NCBI GenBank assembly: GCA_964528605.1
Contig: CAZGSV010000079.1
Span: forward strand, 1-15,421
Length of the DNA: 15,421 nt
Source of the DNA: CAZGSV01 sp964528605
GTDB lineage: Bacteria > Armatimonadota > Zipacnadia > CAZGSV01
Direction: 5' to 3'
The notes under the pieces are model-generated. The model saw only the letters and a program-made list of their open reading frames with translations, had not been told where the DNA came from and searched no databases. Positions 7,129 to 13,520 of the stretch are shown here, one piece after another; positions within the stretch are counted from its first letter, which is position 1, and each line of letters starts with the position of its first letter. The position numbers and the translations under genes were made by a program.

Positions 7129-8751
7129 CTATCTTCGGCCTTCGCCAAAGACGCGCTCCACCGCCGCACGGTCGTAAGCGACCAGCAGCGGCACGCCCTC
7201 ATAGTCTACGACGAAACTCGGCCTCCCGCGCTTGTACAGCGTCCAAGACACCTCCACAAACTCGCTCTGCTGGCACTGGAAGACCACCACGTCCGCGCTC
7301 AGGTGTTCACGCGGGCCGCCCAGGATGCGAATGTCGCTCCTCAGCATGCCCGCTTTCTGATACGTCTCCAGTAGGGACATGCAGCCCACCGGCGTGACCA
7401 ACACCGCCCCCCCCTTAGGCACAGAAGCGTTCAGGTACGGCAGCGCCTCCAGATACACGCTCCCCCAGTAGATGCTCTCCAGGCCGAGCCGCTGCGCCCC
7501 ACGCGCGCCGCCGACCGCCATGTTGTAGAAGGCAAGTTCGTACGGATGCGAAAGCGCGAGGCTCCGCAGGCCCACCAGTCCCACGGTGGCGCACAGCCCA
7601 GCCATACCCCACTTCGCGATCTGCTCTCGCTTCAGCCTCTCCGCCACCCGCTTGACCGTCCACAGCCCTCCCATGGCCGCCATACACGCGAGAAACGGGA
7701 ACGCGGGCTCGAACAGCCGCACGCCGTTGAAGCGAGGCTGCCCGGGCAGCGCGAAGTAGAGCCAGTGGAACGCGAAGTTGAGCGCAAGAAATTGCCACAA
7801 TCGCCGCTTCCCTTTCGCTGCCGAAAGAGCACCCAAGAACAGCGAGAGTACCGGCGTGGTCGCTAGCAGCATCACGATGGGCGTATACCCGGGCGCCGGG
7901 TCGCGCATCCGCCCGAATACGTACGCCCCCAGCAGCGGGAACTTCCCGTGGAACGTCGCGTACTCCAGCAGCCTCGACAGTGGCGCCGGCCACAGCCATG
8001 GCCAAGTCACGATAAACCACAGAGGCGCCACGACGAGCGCCGCCACGAGGGTCTGCGCCACCCCTCGCCGCTCCCTCATCAGCCACCACAGCCCTATCGC
8101 AAGCCCAGCCGGCAGCACGTTGCCCTTAGTGCCCGCCGCACACCCAAGGGCCAGCCCTGCCACCACCGCCGTCCACCAAGACCCCTTGCGCCACAGGCTC
8201 CAGAACAGCCAAGCCCCCAAGAAACAGAACGCGGCCACCGGCGCGTCCAATGCCGCCAAGTGCGCGTCAAGAAAGAACCGCGGCATCCCCAGCAACACCA
8301 GCACCGCGAGCGCTCCAGCGCCACGCCCCTGCTCGCGCGCCATCCACAAGTGCACCGCGGCCGCCAGCAACCCTACGAGAATCGCAGTGCCCAGCCGGCT
8401 CTGCACCAAGCCCCCAAAGAGCGCGCCCACCCAAAGCCACATCCCCCACCACAACTTGATGAAGCCTGGCCTCTCGTGGTTCTGCGCCCAGTAGCGCTGG
8501 ATGACCTCGGCCCGCGCCGCGCCCAAGTCACCGTGCGCCAGCCCGCTGGCCATCATGCCTGCCCACTGCCATGCCTTGGCCGAGGCGCTGACGTAGTTGG
8601 GCTCATCGTAGGTGAAACCGACCGTGCTGCACGTGGCCGCCAGGCCCACGGCCACCAGCAGGAACAGTCCTGCCGCCACAGCCAGGTCGGCCCTCCCCCA
8701 GCCCCGTGGCTTCCCACTTGGCCCGACCCTGGACACCCGCACCCTCCTCAT
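7129..8751 (-). CDS. Membrane glycosyltransferase, GT39/ArnT-PMT-like
   Basis: 540 residues from ATG 8751, chosen because GGGAGGG (complement of 8761-8767) lies 9 nt upstream. A GTG at 8784 extends the frame by 11 residues but overlaps that SD. The N-terminus is basic, followed by a first membrane helix (about 21-41), then GFTYDEPNY at 45-53. The Asp-Glu pair (49-50) in the first external loop is the hallmark catalytic or metal-binding motif of GT39/GT-C mannosyl- and aminoarabinose-transferases. Many further hydrophobic segments run to about residue 420, with a soluble C-terminal domain after. Such enzymes transfer a sugar from a polyprenyl-phosphate donor to protein or lipid on the outer face of the inner membrane. 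Acceptor and donor are unknown. It lies 93 bases after the zinc-ribbon gene and leads into the peroxiredoxin remnant. Confidence 0.75.
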   Translation of the reverse strand: MRRVRVSRVGPSGKPRGWGRADLAVAAGLFLLVAVGLAATCSTVGFTYDEPNYVSASAKAWQWAGMMASGLAHGDLGAARAEVIQRYWAQNHERPGFIKLWWGMWLWVGALFGGLVQSRLGTAILVGLLAAAVHLWMAREQGRGAGALAVLVLLGMPRFFLDAHLAALDAPVAAFCFLGAWLFWSLWRKGSWWTAVVAGLALGCAAGTKGNVLPAGLAIGLWWLMRERRGVAQTLVAALVVAPLWFIVTWPWLWPAPLSRLLEYATFHGKFPLLGAYVFGRMRDPAPGYTPIVMLLATTPVLSLFLGALSAAKGKRRLWQFLALNFAFHWLYFALPGQPRFNGVRLFEPAFPFLACMAAMGGLWTVKRVAERLKREQIAKWGMAGLCATVGLVGLRSLALSHPYELAFYNMAVGGARGAQRLGLESIYWGSVYLEALPYLNASVPKGGAVLVTPVGCMSLLETYQKAGMLRSDIRILGGPREHLSADVVVFQCQQSEFVEVSWTLYKRGRPSFVVDYEGVPLLVAYDRAAVERVFGEGRR

Positions 8752-8844
8752 CCTACGCAGCCCTCCCAGCCGCCACGCCACCACGCCTCAAAGCGCCGCC
8801 CTCCCAACCAACCAAACCCTACCCACCACGCCCAAGTCGAACCT

Positions 8845-9060
8845 TCAGCCCTCCGGCGTGATGACATACATCCCGCATCGCAGATTGGGGCACATGTACC
8901 CCACGAGCGGTATCGCTCGCGTCGGATTGACCACGTCCACCGAAACCAGACCGTGCCGCGTCTCGATGACCTCGGCCTTCTCCCCGTCCTTCCCAGGCAA
9001 CTGCGCCCGCACACGCAACTCGTGCAGGTGCATTTTCTCACCGCACTTCGGACAGTTCAT
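8845..9060 (-). CDS. Small zinc-ribbon protein
   Basis: 71 residues from ATG 9060, which has a strong SD (GGGAGGG, complement of 9067-9073, about 6 nt upstream). An ATG 18 codons earlier is open but lacks this spacing. C3-P-K-C6 near the start and C57-P-N-L-R-C62 near the end form a typical four-cysteine zinc ribbon, with a beta-rich segment between them. No enzyme motif is seen. Proteins like this are usually nucleic-acid- or protein-binding adaptors. It heads the - strand group with the glycosyltransferase and the peroxiredoxin remnant, though the 93-base gap leaves co-transcription open. I do not recognise a named family. Confidence 0.75.
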   Translation of the reverse strand: MNCPKCGEKMHLHELRVRAQLPGKDGEKAEVIETRHGLVSVDVVNPTRAIPLVGYMCPNLRCGMYVITPEG

Positions 9061-9204
9061 CGCCAACCCTCCCGTATTGCAGCAAACTCGCCTCCTGCGT
9101 CTGCCGTTCGGCACCGCATCTTACCACACCCCCCGGCCTCTCACGCCAGTGGCCGGCCGCCGTGTGACGTGGTTCAATATGATTGGTGACCTGGCCGAAC
9201 CAAG
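9061..9204. promoter_or_regulatory. Divergent intergenic region, candidate promoters
   Basis: This 144-base gap separates divergent genes, so it should carry promoters in both directions. On the - strand, TGGTAAGAT (complement of 9118-9126) resembles an extended -10 element. On the + strand, TATGAT at 9178-9183 resembles a -10, 21 bases before the ATG at 9205. Neither has a convincing -35 at 16-18 bases, so both are weak candidates. Confidence 0.25.
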
Positions 9205-9981
9205 ATGCGCACCGGCCCTAGATTCGCAGAGTATCTCTTCCCCCTGCTGGCGGTCGCCTTCGCCCTGCTGGCCCTTGTCGTGGGCGGTGTGCTTACCGCC
9301 GTTCTCGCTTTCATCTTCCACGCACGCAGGCCGGAGATCGAGGAGGTTCACGGCTTCCGGCTCTTCCATCGCTCCCGCATCGAGCGCGCGGTGAGCCCCG
9401 CCCAAATCTGGATCAGACTCGAGCGAACCCTCGCCGTCGGCTGGATCGCGCGCGCCTGGCTGCTGGGCGCCTGCGTCCTGGGCTTGGTCGTCGCCGCCTA
9501 CCTGCACCGCACGGGCGACCCGCTCGCCGCCCTCATCATCGGCGCCGGCGCGCTCCTCTTCCTTCCGGTCGTCGTCATGGTCTGGGACTCCGGACGCGAC
9601 CTCTACCTTATCGCCGACAAGGGCCAAGGCGTCCTCTTCCGCAAGGAGCTCCGCACCTTCCGCTTCTGCCGCGCCGAGGCCTTCATGCTGCGCGATCTCA
9701 GGCGCATTGTCCTCCGCCAGGAGGCCAGTCCGCTCCGCCAACGCCCAAGCGACATCGGCTTTGAGCAGTTCGACAGGTCACTGGAACTGTGGCGCGTGCC
9801 CCTCAACTGGATACTTCAACTCGAGGCCCGCAGCGGCGAGGCCAAGCCCCTGCTCGTTACCCTCAACTACCACTTCCTGCACGACCTCGCGGTCGCCCTG
9901 AGCGACGCCACCGGTCTCCCCCTAGTTGAGATTGAGGAGGGCAAGGCCGCCGAATCCCCCCGGGGCCCTGAGCGCAAGTAG
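9205..9981 (+). CDS. Membrane protein of unknown function with cytoplasmic C-terminal domain
   Basis: 258 residues from ATG 9205; no good SD precedes it. Hydrophobic helices are at about residues 11-39, 82-100 and 107-127. A soluble, basic and beta-rich domain follows from 128 to 258 (RDLYLIADKGQGVLFRKEL, later WILQLEARSGEAKPLLVTL). The alternating beta pattern after a membrane anchor recalls bacterial PH-like (bPH/YcxB-type) domains, but I cannot confirm this. I do not recognise a family. It is transcribed away from the zinc-ribbon operon and converges on the barrel gene, with a 10-bp-stem hairpin between the two stops. It appears to be a single-gene transcript. Confidence 0.7.
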   Translation: MRTGPRFAEYLFPLLAVAFALLALVVGGVLTAVLAFIFHARRPEIEEVHGFRLFHRSRIERAVSPAQIWIRLERTLAVGWIARAWLLGACVLGLVVAAYLHRTGDPLAALIIGAGALLFLPVVVMVWDSGRDLYLIADKGQGVLFRKELRTFRFCRAEAFMLRDLRRIVLRQEASPLRQRPSDIGFEQFDRSLELWRVPLNWILQLEARSGEAKPLLVTLNYHFLHDLAVALSDATGLPLVEIEEGKAAESPRGPERK

Positions 9982-10046
9982 CGCCTCGTGCCCGAACGAC
10001 GCCATGGCCTCTCCCAACACCCGCTCACCGGTGCGCGAAAAGCATC

Positions 10047-10071
10047 AGGGCCGGGCTCAATGCCCGGCCCT
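10047..10071. terminator. Hairpin with 10-bp stem between convergent genes, possible bidirectional terminator
   Basis: AGGGCCGGGC-TCAAT-GCCCGGCCCT is a perfect 10-bp stem. It lies 65 bases after the membrane-protein stop and 29 bases from the barrel-gene stop on the other strand, where a shared terminator would be expected. No T-run follows on either side. It may instead be a member of the palindrome family seen at 6627, 6667 and 10748; on the - strand it is preceded by TT and then AGGGCC. Confidence 0.45.
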
Positions 10072-10100
10072 AACGTGCAATGCAACTCGCAGGCTGCCGC

Positions 10101-10724
10101 CTAGAAGCGATAGCCGACGCCAATAGCACTCCGGGTCATACTCGTGTCATCCGGAAGGCTGATGCTCCATACCGAGGCGTTCAGGCTCACGGCGCGCGCA
10201 ATGTTGTAGGCGCCGCTCAGGAACATGGTCGCGCCGCTGTCGCGGCTGCCGTCCGTCATCTCCGCCCCGTACCAACCCAGGCCAACGTCCGCCTGCCAGG
10301 CGTCCTTCCTGGCATCCCTAAATGACTTGACGCCGCACAGCAGGTAGTCCGTGCCGCCCTCGTACTTGATCAGACCTGCCTGCACACCCCAGTCACGGGG
10401 AAGCCTGTAAGTGACGTTGCCCTCAGTGAACGTCACCCGGTCGCCTGCGACCTTGATGCTGTTGAAGGCTCCGCCTACTACCCACTCCTTGCCCACAGCG
10501 AACTGCCCTGTCAGCAACGCCCCGGAGGCTGTCACCGTGCCACCACCGCTCGCAACCTCCCAGGAACTCGCCATCAGCGCCACGCCTCCGAGGGGACCCC
10601 GTTCCGCCTCAGGCGCTCCCTTCTCGGCCGGGGCCGGCAAGGGGTAGAAGGAGACTGCCCACGCCGAAGTGGCCCCCACCAGGAGGGCCGCCACTAGAGC
10701 CAAAACGATACCAGTCCGTCGCAT
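10101..10724 (-). CDS. Small outer-membrane beta-barrel protein
   Basis: 207 residues from ATG 10724, 6 nt after a strong SD (AAAGGAGG, complement of 10731-10738). Residues 1-23 form a signal peptide with an Ala-Trp-Ala cleavage site. The mature protein is a series of short alternating amphipathic strands with small loops (for example GAFNSIKVAGDRVTF and AWQADVGLGWYGAEM). It ends in SAIGVGYRF, the terminal aromatic expected of BAM-assembled barrels. An eight-strand OmpA/OmpW-sized barrel is likely. It lies 71 bases downstream of the caspase-like gene on the same strand, so the two exported proteins may be made together. No ligand or enzyme motif is visible. Confidence 0.75.
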   Translation of the reverse strand: MRRTGIVLALVAALLVGATSAWAVSFYPLPAPAEKGAPEAERGPLGGVALMASSWEVASGGGTVTASGALLTGQFAVGKEWVVGGAFNSIKVAGDRVTFTEGNVTYRLPRDWGVQAGLIKYEGGTDYLLCGVKSFRDARKDAWQADVGLGWYGAEMTDGSRDSGATMFLSGAYNIARAVSLNASVWSISLPDDTSMTRSAIGVGYRF

Positions 10725-10747
10725 ACACTGCCTCCTTTGTTCCCACC

Positions 10748-10766
10748 TAGGGAGCCACGCTCCCTA
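10748..10766. repeat. Perfect hairpin between the caspase-like and barrel genes
   Basis: TAGGGAGC-CAC-GCTCCCTA gives an 8-bp stem with a 3-base loop. On the - strand it falls after the caspase-like stop and 9 bases before the barrel gene's SD. It could be an intercistronic stability hairpin that sets the ratio of the two proteins, or a copy of the dispersed palindrome family. Confidence 0.5.
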
Positions 10767-10795
10767 CGATATAAGGGCCTGCCCGCGGCCCAGGT

Positions 10796-13450
10796 TCACT
10801 CCACCACCTCAATGTCCAGCCGCTCTACCGTCGCCTCGGCGCCAACCGCGTCCATCGCTCGGGCCAACCGCTCCCAAGCCCCTTCGTAGGACCCGCATTC
10901 CTCCAGCACGATCCCCACATCCACCGGTTCCCGCGACGCGATCGCCACGAAGGTCTCCTGCCCCGCCGGCCCGTCCACGCGCAGCCCCACCCGCTCCCGA
11001 TACCCCTCGCCGGGTATCTTGTACTCCTTGTTGCCCTTCACTTCCGCCACCGGAACGTAGGCGTTCGGGAACAGGCGGAATACGGTGCCTGCCGGAGCCA
11101 CGTCATATATGTATACGTAACAGTTCTCCGAGGTCTTAAACGAAACCGCAATCTGCTGCCCAATCTGGTAGCGCCGATCCTTCCGGTCAACGCGCAGCGA
11201 CAGCGACATCCGCACCGGAGCCAGCGTCCACTCCCGCGCGGCCGTCTGCCCGCTCTCCACCGTCACCGAACCGCTCCGGTCCGCGTATCCGCGCAACGCC
11301 ACGCGAATCTCGTGCTTCCCCGGCGGCACGGTCGCCGACGCGAACGGCGTCACGCCCCGCCTCACGCCGTCCAGATACACCTCAGCGCCCGCCGGGGCCG
11401 TGCTCAGGCTGACGCCTCCCACATCGCCGGCCATCACGCCCTCCAACGCCACCTCTGCGCCTGGGTCCAGGCTCACCTGCTGCTCCCACCGCTTGCGCCC
11501 CGCCAGTTCCAGCACCACGGTGTGGGTGCCGGCGCTGATGCCCGTCAGCGTTATCGGAGTGCGCCCCCGCTCCTCCCCGTCGAGCAGCACCGTTGCGCCC
11601 TCCGGCTGGGAACTCAGCGAGATCTTGCCTCGCTGCGCCTTTAGTTCAGCGGTGTAGGTTCCCCTGCCGTCCGCCTCCACCTTGGCCACCCCGAGGTAGT
11701 CCTCATAGCCCGCCTTCCGCAGCGTCACCTGATACTCACGCGCCGGCAGCCTGCCCGTCCACGGTGTCACCCCCGTCTCCTTGCCGTCCAGGAACAGCAG
11801 CGCCCCCGCAGGAACCGTCTGCACCTCGAGCGCGCCGCTGGAGGCGAGTTCCACCGCCCCGAACTTCTCTGCCGCGCTCCGCGCCTTGTCCCCCGGCTTC
11901 AGCCCTCGGCCCGCCAGGATCACCGCGCGGCAGACGTCCTCCTCCACCTTGTCAACCTTGCCGCTGCCCAGCGGTTCGGTCAGCGTCTTCATCCCCGCCA
12001 GCGTCTCAATATTCTCCTCGCGGTAGAACTCAAGAGCCATCCCCACGTCCACGCCGTCTCCCGCGCCTGCATCAACCAGCGCAGTCCCCCCTTGCACGGC
12101 GATAACAGATGACACCACCGGGTAGGCCGCCGCAATCCGGCCCGCCACTTCCACGGCCAGGCTCGCAAGAGCATCAAGCGTTCCGCTCAACCGCTCGCTC
12201 TTGGACACCACGCCCGAAGCAGCCTCGAGCAAGCGGGCATTGACTACCAGCGCGCTTCCCTCCTGCGCCAACGAACCGCACACCACGAGTTGCACTCCAG
12301 CCTGCTCCGCCACCTCGCCCAACGCGGCTGCCTCCGCGCTGCCGCCGACTTCTTGTCCGCCCAGCAGGGCTTCCACACGGCTCCGTTCCACCACTGCAAA
12401 CCGGCGCGTCTTCACCAGCGCCGCCGTCAACTCCTCCGCAAACTGCCTTCCGCTGGCCGTGTCCACACCCAGCGTCTCGAAGCACACCACCGCCAGCGTC
12501 GGCTTCCCTGCCTTCGACTGCACGATCGTCTCTCCGCTGCGCGTCCCCTCCACCACCCGGTGCTTGCCGGCTAGCGGGATGTCCCCCTGCACGGCCGCCG
12601 CGTACTTGGGGTTCTGCTGCAAGCCGCGCTGCGCCGCCCAGCGGCGCGTCTTGTCCCAGGTGTAGACGTTCGCCTCCGTCGCCGTCACTATCCCGTCCCC
12701 GTTCGCGTCACCACTGCCCGCCAGCCCCTCGACCAGAAAATAGGTGAACGCTCCCTGCTTCACCTCCGGGTACTCGTACGACTTCTCCTCCAGCCCGCAC
12801 GACGCCAGCGTCACCAGGCCCTCCGATTGCTCGAAGAGGTCCCGGTTCATGCTGGTGCCCATCGCCCCCTCCGTGCCCTTCCCGCTGCCGCTGTGGCAGG
12901 CGTCGGTGATGAGCACCCTCTTCCCCGCCTTGCACAGCCCCAACTGCTCCTTGATGAACTTCACCGGGATGCTCGTCAGCGCCAGCAACGAGCCTTTGGC
13001 GTCTATCGGCAGAAGATAACTCTCCCCGCTCGCCTCCGCTCCATGCCCAGAGTAGAAAAAGAGCACCGTGTCGTCGCGGCCAGCAAGCCCTAAGAAAGTC
13101 ACCAGCCGGGATAGGATGTTGCTCCGGGTCGGCTGGGACGAAGCGTCGGTAACCTCATCCGTGAGCAGCACCACGTTATCCGCCGGGAAACCGCCCACGG
13201 CCGGATCCGTGAGCGCCTTGTACACCAAGCGCGCGTCCCCCACTGAGAAGTGCAGCGCCCCGATGCCCTGCTTGTCCTCGTAGTTGTTGACCGCGACGAC
13301 GAACGCCCACTTCTGCCCGGCGCCGCCACCCCCGGCCGGCTCACCTACGACCGTCACCGTCTTCTCGTCTTGTGCCCAAGCAACGCCAGCGGCGCCCCAC
13401 GCCATCGCCAGCCATACCAACCCGATCGCCAGGCGTCGCCCAGTGCTCAT
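10796..13450 (-). CDS. Exported caspase-like protease with CsgG-like, FlgT-C-like, three PEGA and DUF4384 domains
   Basis: 884 residues from ATG 13450; the frame extends 31 codons upstream, but this ATG starts a clean signal peptide (1-26, cleavage after AWA). The SD is poor. Domains in order: caspase/peptidase C14 (about 46-290), with catalytic H136 in YSGHGAE and C185 in DACHSG; inside it a canonical EF-hand loop, DANGDGIVTATE, 248-259; a CsgG/FlgO-like domain (about 316-445; TLAVVCFETLG, FAVVERSRVEALL); a FlgT-C-like barrel (about 446-525); PEGA repeats at about 540-600, 608-668 and 678-742 (FLDGKETGVTP, LLDGEERGRTP, YLDGVRRGVTP); and a DUF4384-like domain (about 748-840). Both catalytic residues are intact, so a periplasmic or surface cysteine protease, possibly calcium-dependent, is inferred. 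PEGA may contact cell wall or partner proteins. It lies between the helicase and barrel genes. Confidence 0.85.
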   Translation of the reverse strand: MSTGRRLAIGLVWLAMAWGAAGVAWAQDEKTVTVVGEPAGGGGAGQKWAFVVAVNNYEDKQGIGALHFSVGDARLVYKALTDPAVGGFPADNVVLLTDEVTDASSQPTRSNILSRLVTFLGLAGRDDTVLFFYSGHGAEASGESYLLPIDAKGSLLALTSIPVKFIKEQLGLCKAGKRVLITDACHSGSGKGTEGAMGTSMNRDLFEQSEGLVTLASCGLEEKSYEYPEVKQGAFTYFLVEGLAGSGDANGDGIVTATEANVYTWDKTRRWAAQRGLQQNPKYAAAVQGDIPLAGKHRVVEGTRSGETIVQSKAGKPTLAVVCFETLGVDTASGRQFAEELTAALVKTRRFAVVERSRVEALLGGQEVGGSAEAAALGEVAEQAGVQLVVCGSLAQEGSALVVNARLLEAASGVVSKSERLSGTLDALASLAVEVAGRIAAAYPVVSSVIAVQGGTALVDAGAGDGVDVGMALEFYREENIETLAGMKTLTEPLGSGKVDKVEEDVCRAVILAGRGLKPGDKARSAAEKFGAVELASSGALEVQTVPAGALLFLDGKETGVTPWTGRLPAREYQVTLRKAGYEDYLGVAKVEADGRGTYTAELKAQRGKISLSSQPEGATVLLDGEERGRTPITLTGISAGTHTVVLELAGRKRWEQQVSLDPGAEVALEGVMAGDVGGVSLSTAPAGAEVYLDGVRRGVTPFASATVPPGKHEIRVALRGYADRSGSVTVESGQTAAREWTLAPVRMSLSLRVDRKDRRYQIGQQIAVSFKTSENCYVYIYDVAPAGTVFRLFPNAYVPVAEVKGNKEYKIPGEGYRERVGLRVDGPAGQETFVAIASREPVDVGIVLEECGSYEGAWERLARAMDAVGAEATVERLDIEVVE

Positions 13451-13473
13451 CGTGCTTGCTACGCTCTCCCCCG

Positions 13474-13482
13474 ATGATACCA
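13474..13482 (-). promoter_or_regulatory. Candidate extended -10 promoter element for the caspase-like gene
   Basis: On the - strand this reads TGGTATCAT, a TGn plus a good -10 match, 23 bases before ATG 13450 and 38 bases after the helicase stop. There is no convincing -35; the preceding DNA is a G-rich run. If used, it would give a leader of roughly 15-20 bases and let the caspase and barrel genes be expressed apart from the helicase. Confidence 0.3.
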
Positions 13483-13520
13483 CAAACCCCCCCGCCCCGC
13501 TGATAACCGCCTCGGCCCCC

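Noticed and set aside
7948..9189. Open + strand frame of 413 codons across the glycosyltransferase and zinc-ribbon genes
   Set aside because: Pro/His/Arg/Gln-rich translation without family features. The opposite strand has two genes with motifs and good SD sites.
11593..12105. Open + strand frame of 170 codons opposite the caspase-like gene
   Set aside because: Pro/Ser/Arg-rich antisense translation with no recognisable domain.
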